DNA of 47,649 nucleotides from the NCBI GenBank assembly GCA_900542315.1, contig UQMV01000014.1, positions 1 to 47,649 on the forward strand, in the 5' to 3' direction. This DNA comes from an uncultured Collinsella sp. Its GTDB lineage: Bacteria; Actinomycetota; Coriobacteriia; Coriobacteriales; Coriobacteriaceae. This document shows, in pieces, positions 24,281-33,912 of this stretch (positions are counted from its first letter, which is position 1; each line of letters starts with the position of its first letter). The notes under the pieces were generated by a model. It was not told the origin of the DNA, ran no database searches, and saw only the letters and a list, made by a program, of their open reading frames with translations. A program made the translations under genes and the position numbers.

Positions 24281-24508
24281 GGCTCCTCCTTCGGTCCAAC
24301 TCTTACCATGGCCCCATCATCGCAGCGCCACGCTTACGCTGCCATCGATTTGACTTACGCCCAGCTTTCCTTTTTGAAAGGTTGGACCGTGCAGGCAAGA
24401 GACGCTTTCAAGCGCATGCACGCCGCCGTTGAACTACAATGTGCTTCACGATATGTGCCGTAACCTGGGTGCGATAGATCCACCGCGCCCGCATCGAAAG
24501 GACCAGTC

Positions 24509-24910
24509 ATGAGCGCCGCTCGCAAGACACTCAAAATCCTTGCCCTGATTTATTTTGTTCTGGGCATCGCCAGCCTCGTCATTGGAATCGCCGGCATTGT
24601 TACCGGTAATTTTGGATCCGCTTACGGGTCGAACGCCACGCTCGCAGCGGTCGTGCTTATCGCCAAGGGTCTCGTCGACCTTGCCGCAGGCGTCGCCGGT
24701 ATCAAGGGCGCCAACAAGCCTTCGCAGGTGGACGGCGCGTTTAAGCTCGGTATTGTTGCCGCGGTCGCCACGCTTGCCCAAGCGGTACTCACGCTTCCCG
24801 CGTTTGGCGGCGACGCCATCAACTTTGGCGCCTTTGTCATCGTGGTGTACGACCTGTTCTTTGTTCAGCAGGCACACGCCGTTAAGGCCGAGAACAAGGA
24901 CCGCCTATAA
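24509..24910 (+). CDS. small four-helix membrane protein
   Basis: 133 aa, ATG after GAAAGGA. Four hydrophobic stretches are visible: about residues 9-32 (LALIYFVLGIASLVIGIAG), 44-62, 76-97 and 104-121, with glycine- and alanine-rich packing and a charged C-terminus. No catalytic motif seen. It ends before a strong terminator, so it is a single-gene unit. Function unknown. Confidence 0.75.
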   Translation: MSAARKTLKILALIYFVLGIASLVIGIAGIVTGNFGSAYGSNATLAAVVLIAKGLVDLAAGVAGIKGANKPSQVDGAFKLGIVAAVATLAQAVLTLPAFGGDAINFGAFVIVVYDLFFVQQAHAVKAENKDRL

Positions 24911-24948
24911 GCGCTCGCTTCTCATAACCTCTGCAGCCAAGCAACTAA

Positions 24949-24987
24949 AAAGGGCCGATCGCGCATCTCCGCGGTCGGCCCTTTACG
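24949..24987 (+). terminator. intrinsic terminator after small membrane gene
   Basis: 15-bp stem AAAGGGCCGATCGCG / CGCGGTCGGCCCTTT with one G-U pair and a short loop, followed by a broken T-rich tail. Confidence 0.8.
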
Positions 24988-25002
24988 TTTGCCCAGATAA
25001 AA

Positions 25003-25035
25003 CCTGCCAAAATAAACCTGTCCCTTTTTGGCAGG
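25003..25035 (-). terminator. hairpin terminator carrying a GGGACAG core
   Basis: CCTGCCAAAA and TTTTGGCAGG flank a loop that reads AGGGACAGG on the minus strand; a run of Ts follows. Four bases after the RlmA-like stop codon. The core is the same GGGACAG word found in the dispersed palindromes. Confidence 0.75.
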
Positions 25036-25038
25036 CTG

Positions 25039-25854
25039 TTAGCTGTGGCGGTACTCGGCGATGATGAAGTCGATGTCGGTTTGAAGGGTGTCCAGGTTTG
25101 CCAGGCGCTCTTTGTCGGCAGGGCGCGTGCGGTAGTAGTACGGCGTCATCTGGAACACCGCCTCGATGTCGGCCTGGGTCTGGAGCGTAATATTCGCAGA
25201 TACCCGCTGCGTTCCGACCAGTTTAAGCTCGGTGACCTGCGGCAGCTTCTCATCATTAAGGTACGGCGTGTCGTAGAGCACCTCTTTGAGCCCAAAGAGA
25301 TGACGAGCACCCGGTACCACGGTATAGAGTGAGCCCTCTGGCGCCAGTACGCGGGCAAACTCGCGCTCGTTGAAGGGAGCGAAGAGCTCGGTCACCATAT
25401 CGAAGGCGCCATCAGCCACGGGGATGTCCTTCATGTTGGCCACGAAGTAGGTCGCATCGCCGCGCTTAGCCGCAAGGCGCACCATCTCTTTGCCCAGGTC
25501 GAAACCGTAAGCGTCCACGCCCGGCACCGCGCCCATGGCACTCGTGTAATAGCCCTCGCCACAGCAAATATCGAGCAACGTCATGGGGCCGTTCGTAGGC
25601 GCAGCGCGCCCAGACACCTGCTTGCGCACCAGCTCGACCATCGCATCGCGCAACGGCGCGTAGTATCCACGGTTCAAAAAGTCACGACGGCTGCGCGCCT
25701 GCGACTTGGGATCGCCCATGGAGTCGCCGCTCTTGGACGAGCGCAATAGATATAGATAACCCTCGCGCGCACGGTCAAACCGGTGTCCGCCCGCGCATGC
25801 GGCCCCACGCTCATCGTCCACCAACGGTTCATGGCAAACGGGACACAACAACAT
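25039..25854 (-). CDS. rlmA: 23S rRNA (guanine N1)-methyltransferase, RlmA-like
   Basis: 271 aa. An N-terminal zinc finger (LLCPVCHEPL ... CAGGHRFDRAREGYL) followed by GDPKSQARSRRDFLNRGYY is diagnostic of RlmA-type enzymes. The S-adenosylmethionine fold follows: LLDICCGEGYYTSAM, GFDLGKEM, DGAFDMVTELFAP. These enzymes methylate G745 or G748 of 23S rRNA; in some actinomycetes the same family gives tylosin resistance. Which position applies here is not visible. ATG at 25854 follows AAGGAG. Confidence 0.85.
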   Translation of the reverse strand: MLLCPVCHEPLVDDERGAACAGGHRFDRAREGYLYLLRSSKSGDSMGDPKSQARSRRDFLNRGYYAPLRDAMVELVRKQVSGRAAPTNGPMTLLDICCGEGYYTSAMGAVPGVDAYGFDLGKEMVRLAAKRGDATYFVANMKDIPVADGAFDMVTELFAPFNEREFARVLAPEGSLYTVVPGARHLFGLKEVLYDTPYLNDEKLPQVTELKLVGTQRVSANITLQTQADIEAVFQMTPYYYRTRPADKERLANLDTLQTDIDFIIAEYRHS

Positions 25855-25910
25855 GGCTACTCCTTAGCGCGAACAACACAACGCCCACTATTGTCGCACG
25901 CCTTCCCCAC

Positions 25911-25968
25911 CTAGTCATTGGGGACGTTCTTGAATGACTAGTCGTTTAAGAACGTCCCCAATGACTAG
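25911..25968. repeat. 21-bp inverted repeat of CTAGTCATTGGGGAC type
   Basis: CTAGTCATTGGGGACGTTCTT and its exact complement flank a 16-nt loop that itself carries another AATGACTAG. Different outer arms but the same GGGGAC/GTCCCC core as the other dispersed palindromes. It lies between the RlmA-like and MATE starts. Confidence 0.85.
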
Positions 25969-26032
25969 TCGATTAGGAGTATCATCGTCTGCGCAAATAA
26001 GCACGAAAGAGCATGTTAGAGATTGAGAGCGT

Positions 26033-27415
26033 ATGGCCGATACCGCATCTAAGCACATTGACATGACCACCGGATCTCTGTGGCGCAATATTCCCCTGTT
26101 CGCCTTCCCCGTGGCCGCTACGAGCATCTTGGAGCAGCTGTCAAACCTCATCGCCACGGTCATCATCGGTAACTTCTCGGGCGACCAGGGAACCCTCGCC
26201 ATGGCGGCGGTCGGCTCCAATGTTCCGCTTACCAGTCTTATGCTCAACCTGTTTATCGGCATGTCGCTTGGCTCCAACGTGGTCATCGCCAACGCTATCG
26301 GCCGCAACGATCAGAACATGGTCAAACGCGCCGTCCATACCTCGATTTTAATGGCACTCGTAGGCTTTGTCGTCATCGCTCTGGGCGAGATCTTTGCCGA
26401 GCCCATGCTCGCCGCGCTCAACGTTCCCGCCGAAACCATGCCGCTCGCTTCGCTCTACCTGCGCGTCTTTTTGCTCAGCCTGCCCTCGATCTTGCTCTAC
26501 AACTTTGAGGCCGCGATCTTCCGCTCCGTCGGCATCACCCGCATGCCGCTGCAGGCGCTTGCCGTGTCCACCGTCCTCAACATTGGCCTGGATCTCATCT
26601 TTGTCCCCGTACTCCACTGGGGCGTCGCGGGCGTCGCCATCGCCACCGCCATCGCCTACACCGTCAGCGCCGCTACGCTCTTTATCCGCCTACTCAAGAC
26701 CAACTCCGTCGTCCGCGTCACCCTACGCGACCTGGCTATCGACCCCGTCGCCCTCAAGCGCATCGTCAAGATCGGCCTGCCCGCCGGCATCCAAAGCGCC
26801 GTCTTTGCCGTCGCCAACATCATCATCCAGTCCGCCATCAACAGCCTGGGCACCGAGGTCATGGCGGCATCGAGCGCCGCCATGAGCCTAGAGTACGTGT
26901 GCTACAACCTGCTCAACAGCTTTAGCCAGGCTTGCACCACCTTTGTGGGACAAAATCACGGCGCCCGCCAGATCGACCGCTGCACCAAAACGCTCAAGGT
27001 CTGCCTGGTCGAAGGCGGCATCGTTGCACTCACCACGATTATCGTTATTGTCGGCCTGGGGCGCGAGATCTTGTCGCTCTTTAACAGCGATCCCAACATC
27101 GTCTCGATCGGCTATATCCGCGTGTGCTCGATCTTCCCGGCGTACGCCTTTAGCATGTTCTACGAAAACATGTCCGGCTACCTGCGCGGCTTTGGCATCT
27201 CGCTCACGCCCGCCCTCATCACCATGATCTGCGTCTGCGGCATCCGCTTCTATTGGGTGTTCTGCGTGTTCCCGCACTTCCGCACCTTTGCGAACATCAT
27301 GATGGTCTACCCCATCAGCCTGGGTACCACGGCGTTCTTTATGGTCGTGGCGGTACTACTTTGCCACCCGGCACGCACCTATCGCACCACCCAAGCCAAA
27401 GCGACAGCCCGCTAA
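26033..27415 (+). CDS. MATE-family efflux transporter
   Basis: 460 aa with about 12 hydrophobic segments. GSLWRNIPLFAFPVAATSILEQL at the N-terminus and the later repeat ALKRIVKIGLPAGIQSAVFA show the two-lobed MATE fold; FVGQNHGA is a family motif in the second half. It exports cationic drugs or metabolites using an ion gradient across the cell membrane. Substrate unknown. The ATG has only a weak site (GATTGAGAG). Standalone, with a large palindrome just upstream. Confidence 0.88.
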   Translation: MADTASKHIDMTTGSLWRNIPLFAFPVAATSILEQLSNLIATVIIGNFSGDQGTLAMAAVGSNVPLTSLMLNLFIGMSLGSNVVIANAIGRNDQNMVKRAVHTSILMALVGFVVIALGEIFAEPMLAALNVPAETMPLASLYLRVFLLSLPSILLYNFEAAIFRSVGITRMPLQALAVSTVLNIGLDLIFVPVLHWGVAGVAIATAIAYTVSAATLFIRLLKTNSVVRVTLRDLAIDPVALKRIVKIGLPAGIQSAVFAVANIIIQSAINSLGTEVMAASSAAMSLEYVCYNLLNSFSQACTTFVGQNHGARQIDRCTKTLKVCLVEGGIVALTTIIVIVGLGREILSLFNSDPNIVSIGYIRVCSIFPAYAFSMFYENMSGYLRGFGISLTPALITMICVCGIRFYWVFCVFPHFRTFANIMMVYPISLGTTAFFMVVAVLLCHPARTYRTTQAKATAR

Positions 27416-27442
27416 ACACCGCACTCAACGCCACACCAGTCA

Positions 27443-28309
27443 TTAATTGACAATATGCAAGCTCATATAGTCGATAAAGCGCCTCGTGGCGATAGGCATG
27501 GTGTCCCAGCTGCGCCAGGCTGCCACTACGTCGCGCGAGGGGGCGTGCACGATGGGACGTACGCGAATATCGGCCCGCACGCCCTCGACGGTACGGCGAT
27601 ACAGCATGCTCACGCCTAGGCCCTCCTCCACCATCGCCATGATGGTGTAGTCGTCGGTCACCTCACTCGTCACATGTGGCGACAGCCCATGCGCCGCGAA
27701 TGCATCGAGCACCAGGCTCTGTTCGCCCTCATCCAGCAGCACAAACGGCTCGGACGCCAAGTCGGCGAGCGTTACCTTTTCCTTTGCCGTCAGCGGATGC
27801 GCGGCCGGCAGCAATGCTACCAACTCGTCGTGATAGACCACGCGCTTCTGGAGCCCGGCGGTAAATCCGCGCGCCGTAAAACAAAAATCAACCACGCCAT
27901 CGTGTACCCATTGAGCGTTGCGCGTGTAATCGCCCTGCTTGAGGGTAAAGCGTACACCCGGGTGCAGGGCCCCAAAATCGCGGATCACACGCGGCAGCAC
28001 GGTACGACTCACATTGGTAAACGTCGCGATTCGAATATCAGTCGAGGAGAGCCCCAGCAGCTCCTGGCGCTTACCCTCGAGCTCGGCCTCAGCGGTCACA
28101 ATCTGGCGCAGGAACGGCAGATATTGTTTACCGTCGCGCGTAAGCGACACACCCTGCTTACCGCGCTCGATAAGCGTGGTACCCAGCTCGCGCTCGAGCG
28201 CCTTGACGGCCTGGCTCACCGCACTTTGCGTATAGCCCAGCTCGTCCGCCGCGCGTTTCAGGCTGCCGAAATCGACCACCATACACACAATCTGATACCG
28301 CGATGCCAT
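27443..28309 (-). CDS. LysR-family transcriptional regulator
   Basis: 288 aa. N-terminal helix-turn-helix (FGSLKRAADELGYTQSAVSQAVKALERELG) in the usual LysR position, followed by a two-lobed effector domain starting near residue 90 (STDIRIATFTNVSRTVLP). It binds DNA as a tetramer and responds to a small molecule. Divergent from the EamA-type transporter with a 158-bp gap, the classic arrangement for a regulator and its target. A GTAT...ATAC dyad lies in that gap. ATG at 28309 follows GGAGAGG. Confidence 0.9.
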   Translation of the reverse strand: MASRYQIVCMVVDFGSLKRAADELGYTQSAVSQAVKALERELGTTLIERGKQGVSLTRDGKQYLPFLRQIVTAEAELEGKRQELLGLSSTDIRIATFTNVSRTVLPRVIRDFGALHPGVRFTLKQGDYTRNAQWVHDGVVDFCFTARGFTAGLQKRVVYHDELVALLPAAHPLTAKEKVTLADLASEPFVLLDEGEQSLVLDAFAAHGLSPHVTSEVTDDYTIMAMVEEGLGVSMLYRRTVEGVRADIRVRPIVHAPSRDVVAAWRSWDTMPIATRRFIDYMSLHIVN

Positions 28310-28368
28310 CGTGCCTCTCCATCGATGTAGCCGTAAAACGTTTTGCCAGGGCTTTTTCTTCCAACATT

Positions 28369-28387
28369 AGTATTTCTTAATCATACT
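28369..28387. promoter_or_regulatory. candidate LysR binding dyad
   Basis: AGTAT and ATACT are 9 bases apart, fitting the T-N11-A form of LysR sites, midway between the divergent LysR and transporter starts. Another GATAC follows. Confidence 0.45.
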
Positions 28388-28467
28388 GAAGATACATTCG
28401 CTTTACTACATCTAAATCTGGGAGCAGAATCCTTTTTACGAAACCGTTCTGTAACAAAAGGAGTCCC

Positions 28468-29376
28468 ATGGATCGCAAAAAAGCAATCGCGCTCTCATTT
28501 TCCGTTCCCGTCGCATGGGGCTTTTCGTATCCCCTCATGAAGATCGGCATGGACAGCATGAACGCCACGAGTATCGTCGCGCTGCGCTGCATCATCGCCT
28601 TTGCGGCTTGCCTGCTGCTCTTCCACAAGCACACGTTGCGCATCAACCGCGACCTCATGGTCCGAGCCGCCATCATCGGCGCCATTATGGCAACCGAGCT
28701 CACCTGCATGTGCTTGGGCTCTAGCCTCACCTCTGCCTCCACTGCCGGCTTTTTGCAGAGCCTGACGGTCGTGATCGTGCCGTTTGCCAACGCCGCCCTG
28801 CTGCGTCGCGCCCCCGAGCGCAAGGTGCTCGTCGGCACCGCCATCGTCACCTGCGGCATGCTGCTGCTCTCGGGCGCCGACTTCACCAGTCTGAACCCGG
28901 GCGCGCTCATCATGCTGCTCTCCGCCTTTGTCTATGCCGGCCATATCATTGTGGCGAAGCGCTTTGTCGAAGATGTCGACCCGCTGGCTCTGGGTGTTTG
29001 GCAGCTGGGCTTTGGCGGCCTGTTCTCGGGCATTGCCGCATGCGCCTTTGGCGGCTTCACGCTTCCCAGTACGCCCAGCGAGATCGTCGTTGTCGTCGCG
29101 CTCGCACTCATCTGCTCTGCCTATGGCTTTATCACCCAAACGCTCGTGCAGCCCCACGTGCCCGCCGAGACCACCGGCTTCGCCTTCTCGCTCGAGCCGG
29201 TCTGCTCCGCCGTCTTCTCGTTCTTCCTGGTCGGCGAGGTCCTGAGCCCCATCGCCTTCCTGGGTGCAGCTCTCATCCTCACCGGCGTCATGGCGGCAAC
29301 CGTCGAGTTTCCGCGACTTCATGCGCATGCTCACGACCACGCCCACATGGCAGGAGCGCCCGAGCGCGTCTCGTAG
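28468..29376 (+). CDS. EamA-family (DMT) transporter
   Basis: 302 aa with ten hydrophobic helices in two repeats, e.g. SFSVPVAWGFSYPLMKIGMD and the second-half GALIMLLSAFVYAGHIIVAK. The C-terminus ends in a histidine-rich tail (RLHAHAHDHAHMAG). DMT proteins move amino acids, nucleosides or other metabolites; the tail hints at metal contact but this is speculative. AAAAGGAG precedes the ATG. Divergent from the LysR gene and probably controlled by it. Confidence 0.88.
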   Translation: MDRKKAIALSFSVPVAWGFSYPLMKIGMDSMNATSIVALRCIIAFAACLLLFHKHTLRINRDLMVRAAIIGAIMATELTCMCLGSSLTSASTAGFLQSLTVVIVPFANAALLRRAPERKVLVGTAIVTCGMLLLSGADFTSLNPGALIMLLSAFVYAGHIIVAKRFVEDVDPLALGVWQLGFGGLFSGIAACAFGGFTLPSTPSEIVVVVALALICSAYGFITQTLVQPHVPAETTGFAFSLEPVCSAVFSFFLVGEVLSPIAFLGAALILTGVMAATVEFPRLHAHAHDHAHMAGAPERVS

Positions 29377-29463
29377 TCCCCACTCCTTATGCAGCCGTGG
29401 CATAAAGGTCTCCGAACGCCTTTACAATAGATGCCAACAGAGCATCTGCCATAAAGGAGCCCC

Positions 29464-30189
29464 ATGGACACCGCAACTCGCGACCGCAACATAGCAACTT
29501 GGTTGGGCGATGCGCCGCAGCCGGTACGTGACACTACGAACCAGCTGCTCGAGCGCATCGCCCTTTTGCGTGCCGAGCAGACTATCTACCCGGCACAAGA
29601 CGACATCCTCAATGCCCTCGCCTACACGCCGGCCGACCAGGTCAAGGTTGTCATCTTGGGTCAAGACCCCTATCACGGGCCCGACCAGGCCATGGGACTG
29701 TCGTTCTCGGTCCCCGCGACACAAACCAAGTTGCCGCCGAGCCTGCGCAACATCTATAAGGAACTCAAAGCCGATCTGGGTTGCCCCATTCCCGCCACGG
29801 GAGACCTAACACCATGGGCACAGCAGGGCGTCCTACTCCTCAATACTACGCTCACCGTGCGCGAGCATGCCGCCAACTCGCACGCCAAACTGGGCTGGAG
29901 CACCCTGACCGACTACGTTATCGAACGCTGCTGTCAGCTGCCCCAGCCGGTAGTCTTTTTGGCATGGGGCCGCTTTGCCCAGCAGATGGTTGAGGGCAAG
30001 CTCGCCGCAATCGGCGCGGGCAAGGCAACGGACAAGTTCTGCCTTGCCTCCACACACCCCTCGCCGCTTTCGGCCAACCGTGCCACGGCAGAACTCCCCG
30101 CCTTTATGGGGTCGCGCCCCTTCTCGGCGGCCAATCGGCTACTCGAACAGCACGGCTCGGCCCCCGTCAACTGGACTTGCCTCGGCTAA
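29464..30189 (+). CDS. ung: uracil-DNA glycosylase, family 1
   Basis: 241 aa. GQDPYHGPDQAMGLSFSV carries the catalytic aspartate (residue 68), and HPSPLSA near residue 195 is the DNA-intercalation loop. It removes uracil from DNA to begin base-excision repair. ATG follows AAAGGAG. Monocistronic: a bidirectional terminator follows. Confidence 0.95.
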   Translation: MDTATRDRNIATWLGDAPQPVRDTTNQLLERIALLRAEQTIYPAQDDILNALAYTPADQVKVVILGQDPYHGPDQAMGLSFSVPATQTKLPPSLRNIYKELKADLGCPIPATGDLTPWAQQGVLLLNTTLTVREHAANSHAKLGWSTLTDYVIERCCQLPQPVVFLAWGRFAQQMVEGKLAAIGAGKATDKFCLASTHPSPLSANRATAELPAFMGSRPFSAANRLLEQHGSAPVNWTCLG

Positions 30190-30204
30190 AAATCGATACA
30201 TCAA

Positions 30205-30238
30205 AAACGCGCCCGACGGCTTTCCATCGGGCGCGTTT
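30205..30238. terminator. bidirectional terminator between convergent genes
   Basis: AAACGCGCCCGA and TCGGGCGCGTTT form a 12-bp stem with a 10-nt loop. A-rich on the left and T-rich on the right, so it works for ung (plus) and the dehydrogenase (minus), whose stop is 2 bases away. Confidence 0.85.
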
Positions 30239-30239
30239 C

Positions 30240-30920
30240 CTATTCGGGCCAAATAAATTGTGTGCGGCCGGCCTCGCCACCGTCAATGAGCAGACTCTGC
30301 CCGGTCATAAACCGGTTAGTCACGCCCACAAAGTAGACCCACTCGGCAATCTCTTGGGCGGTGGCCCAGCGCTTAAGCGGCGTGAGCTCCATAATCTGGT
30401 TCCACAGGTGTTCGTCCTCCATCACGCAACGGTTGAGCGGCGTGATAACGCCGCCCGGGTCCACACTGTTGGCGATGGCCTGCGGTGCCAGGCGGTTTGC
30501 AAGGTTCTTGGTGTAGGCGATAACACCGCCCTTGCTGGCAGCATAGGCGGGAAACTCCGATCCCGTATGCCCGCTCGCCGACCCCACATTGACCACGGAT
30601 TTGATAGACGGCGCCGGCTTGGCGGCAAGCCCCTCTCCCAAAAAGGCGTAACGCTCGGTCACGTTGATGGTGCCACACAGGTTGGCGGCGATGTCGTCGG
30701 CCGAATCCTGCGTACCGGCAACGTTCACGATTACCTGAGGTTCAAGATCGTCTGGAAACGAGTCAGGCTCACGTACATCAACGATCAGATGGCGGTAGCG
30801 CTCGTGTTCGATCGCCGCCGGCAGCAAATCAAAGCCCACGACCTCGTGGCCCTCGTCCAAAAAAAGCTGCACGCACGCGGTTCCGATACCGCCCGAAGCG
30901 CCCGTGATCAAAACCCGCAT
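30240..30920 (-). CDS. short-chain dehydrogenase/reductase
   Basis: 226 aa. TGASGGIG for cofactor binding, NVAG, a serine in VGSASGHTG and the catalytic YAASKGG form the SDR signature. It reduces or oxidises a carbonyl/alcohol with NAD(P). Substrate unknown. It starts nine bases after the stop of the COG1738 transporter and has AAGGAG before its ATG, so the two are one operon and the leader of the transporter controls both. Confidence 0.88.
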   Translation of the reverse strand: MRVLITGASGGIGTACVQLFLDEGHEVVGFDLLPAAIEHERYRHLIVDVREPDSFPDDLEPQVIVNVAGTQDSADDIAANLCGTINVTERYAFLGEGLAAKPAPSIKSVVNVGSASGHTGSEFPAYAASKGGVIAYTKNLANRLAPQAIANSVDPGGVITPLNRCVMEDEHLWNQIMELTPLKRWATAQEIAEWVYFVGVTNRFMTGQSLLIDGGEAGRTQFIWPE

Positions 30921-30929
30921 ACTTGCTCC

Positions 30930-31652
30930 TTAGGCGGTTGCGTGGCGCTCGAGGTACTCGGAGCCCACATTCTCGCGCTCCCAGCCGCGCACGACCTTGT
31001 AGCCCACGGGGCTCAGGAAGACCTCGCACAGCAGCTCGGCGACAGCGCCGGTCAGCGAGCACATGAGGACCTGCACCCAGGTCCAACCAAAGAACGTGTG
31101 GCTCACCACAATGGCAAAGACCAGGTTGTCGATAAACTGGCCAACACCCGTAGACACATAGGAGCGGAAGGCAAAGCTCGCAAAGTTATTCTTTTTGAGC
31201 ATACGGCCGAGCGACTGGTTGAGCGTGGAGTTAACCACGGCAGAAACGAGCATGGCAAGCGACGAGCCAAGCACCACGTACCAGGTGCCGCCGATGGTGG
31301 CGTTAAGGGCAGTGTTGACCTCGATCATGCCGGTGTCGTAGTAGGCGCCCCACATGCCGGGCGTTAGCGAGCATGCCCAAAAGCACAAGCTCACGGCCAG
31401 GTTAACCAGCAGCGCGAGGATAGAGATTTTGATGGATGCCTTGGCGCCAAAGCGCTTGCAGATCATGTCCTGGCACAAAAACGAGACCCAGCTCACCACA
31501 AAGCCGCAATCGAGCGCCAGATACGGCAGACTGATGAGCTCTTTGTTGGCCAGCAGGTTCATCATGATGACGCTCACGAAAAACAGCGAAACCGTTGCCG
31601 CGGGAATGCTCCGCAACAGGACCTTGTAGTCCTCCATGACCTTCTTGATCAT
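30930..31652 (-). CDS. COG1738/VUT-family transporter, probable queuosine-precursor importer
   Basis: 240 aa, about six membrane helices: SLFFVSVIMMNLLANK, CGFVVSWVSFLCQDMICKRFG (a family hallmark), LGSSLAMLVSAVVNSTLNQSL and FIDNLVFAIVVSHTF. Members of this family (YhhQ) import queuosine precursors such as preQ0 or preQ1 in other bacteria. AAAGGAG lies six bases before the ATG. The leader directly upstream looks like a preQ1-I aptamer, which fits that role. First gene of an operon with the short-chain dehydrogenase. Confidence 0.85.
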   Translation of the reverse strand: MIKKVMEDYKVLLRSIPAATVSLFFVSVIMMNLLANKELISLPYLALDCGFVVSWVSFLCQDMICKRFGAKASIKISILALLVNLAVSLCFWACSLTPGMWGAYYDTGMIEVNTALNATIGGTWYVVLGSSLAMLVSAVVNSTLNQSLGRMLKKNNFASFAFRSYVSTGVGQFIDNLVFAIVVSHTFFGWTWVQVLMCSLTGAVAELLCEVFLSPVGYKVVRGWERENVGSEYLERHATA

Positions 31653-31658
31653 TATGTA

Positions 31659-31708
31659 CTCCTTTGGTTTTAGGTTTAACGAGCAGGATATCGGACCCGA
31701 ACTGCTCG
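31659..31708 (-). promoter_or_regulatory. candidate preQ1-I riboswitch
   Basis: On the minus strand a 7-bp stem CGAGCAG / CTGCTCG closes a loop that starts TTCGGG, followed by an A-rich tail GTTAAACCTAAAACC that runs straight into the AAAGGAG ribosome site. The stem, loop opening TTC and A-rich tail before the ribosome site match the plan of preQ1-I aptamers. A pseudoknot between GGG/GGT in the loop and CC in the tail is possible. Sits 7 bases before the start codon of a queuosine-precursor transporter, with a promoter upstream. Not checked against a covariance model. Confidence 0.5.
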
Positions 31709-31737
31709 GACGCCCCGGTCTTGAGACGACGGTGGGT

Positions 31738-31766
31738 ATGATAGCCGCTCACACGGCATCAGGCAA
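31738..31766 (-). promoter_or_regulatory. promoter of the COG1738 transporter operon
   Basis: TTGCCT, 17-base spacer, TATCAT on the minus strand. Transcription would start about 78 bases before the start codon, giving a leader that holds the putative aptamer. Confidence 0.65.
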
Positions 31767-31772
31767 GCAAAC

Positions 31773-31802
31773 GGCGCGGCAGCCCCGCAGGGCCACCACG
31801 CC
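31773..31802 (-). terminator. hairpin after release factor 3 gene
   Basis: 12-bp stem with wobble pairs, GGCGTGGTGGCC against GGCTGCCGCGCC, then GTTTGC on the minus strand. The T-run is short, so termination may be partial. Confidence 0.5.
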
Positions 31803-31808
31803 GATGCG

Positions 31809-33422
<1,614 letters not shown>

Positions 33423-33549
33423 GCGGATCCTTTCTTGCGTTCTATATGCATTGCGTCGATGTAACTGCCCTATTGTAGCCGTGAAACCTCGCCATAGGGC
33501 ACCTATCAGGACAAATTCATCAGTCTTGCCTTGGCCGCAGTGGCAGCTT

Positions 33550-33766
33550 GTCTCGATCTGTAACATCTAGACGGGTTTTGGGCTTCTAACTGTTACAGAT
33601 TGAGACGAACGAACAGGCGGCTCGGAAAGATCTCAATCTGTAACAGTTAGACCCGATTTAACCCGCTTGCTGTTACAGATTGAGACAAACGGTTGAGTCC
33701 CTCGGCAGAATCTCAATCTGTAACACCTAGCCGCCAAAATCGACCCTTGCTGTTACAGATTGAGAT
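33550..33766. repeat. three-unit, 80-bp-period array of inverted 15-mers
   Basis: TCTCAATCTGTAACA or a near match occurs at 33551, 33631 and 33711, and its complement TGTTACAGATTGAGA at 33591, 33671 and 33751: alternating orientation every 40 bases exactly. The 25-base spacers fall into two conserved groups (inside the pairs, roughly xxTAGxC...GC; between the pairs, CxAACG...CTCGG). Each pair forms a 15-16-bp stem. It fills most of the 490-bp gap between prfC and the GntR operon. Not CRISPR: spacers are related and no cas genes are nearby. Confidence 0.9.
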
Positions 33767-33834
33767 ATTACTGAAGAGCATAGAGCATAGAGCCTCAGTG
33801 TTTTGCCTACCGACAAACAATCCCACATCTCCTC

Positions 33835-33885
33835 TTGCGCAACTGTGCATAGTGTATATATACTGTGCTTACCGGTTATATACAC
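33835..33885 (+). promoter_or_regulatory. promoter and dyad of the GntR/ABC operon
   Basis: TTGCGC, 18 bases, TATACT form a promoter. GTGTATATA (33852-33860) and TATATACAC (33877-33885) make a dyad that overlaps it and ends 27 bases before the GntR start, fitting autorepression by the GntR protein. Confidence 0.5.
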
Positions 33886-33912
33886 GTGTAGCCCAACAGC
33901 TAAGGAGCCGCT

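Noticed and set aside
30177..31367. Open frame opposite the dehydrogenase and COG1738 transporter
   Set aside because: Spans two real minus-strand genes and their terminator; no motifs.
33550..33766. CRISPR array
   Set aside because: Repeats alternate in orientation, spacers are related to one another, and there are no cas genes.
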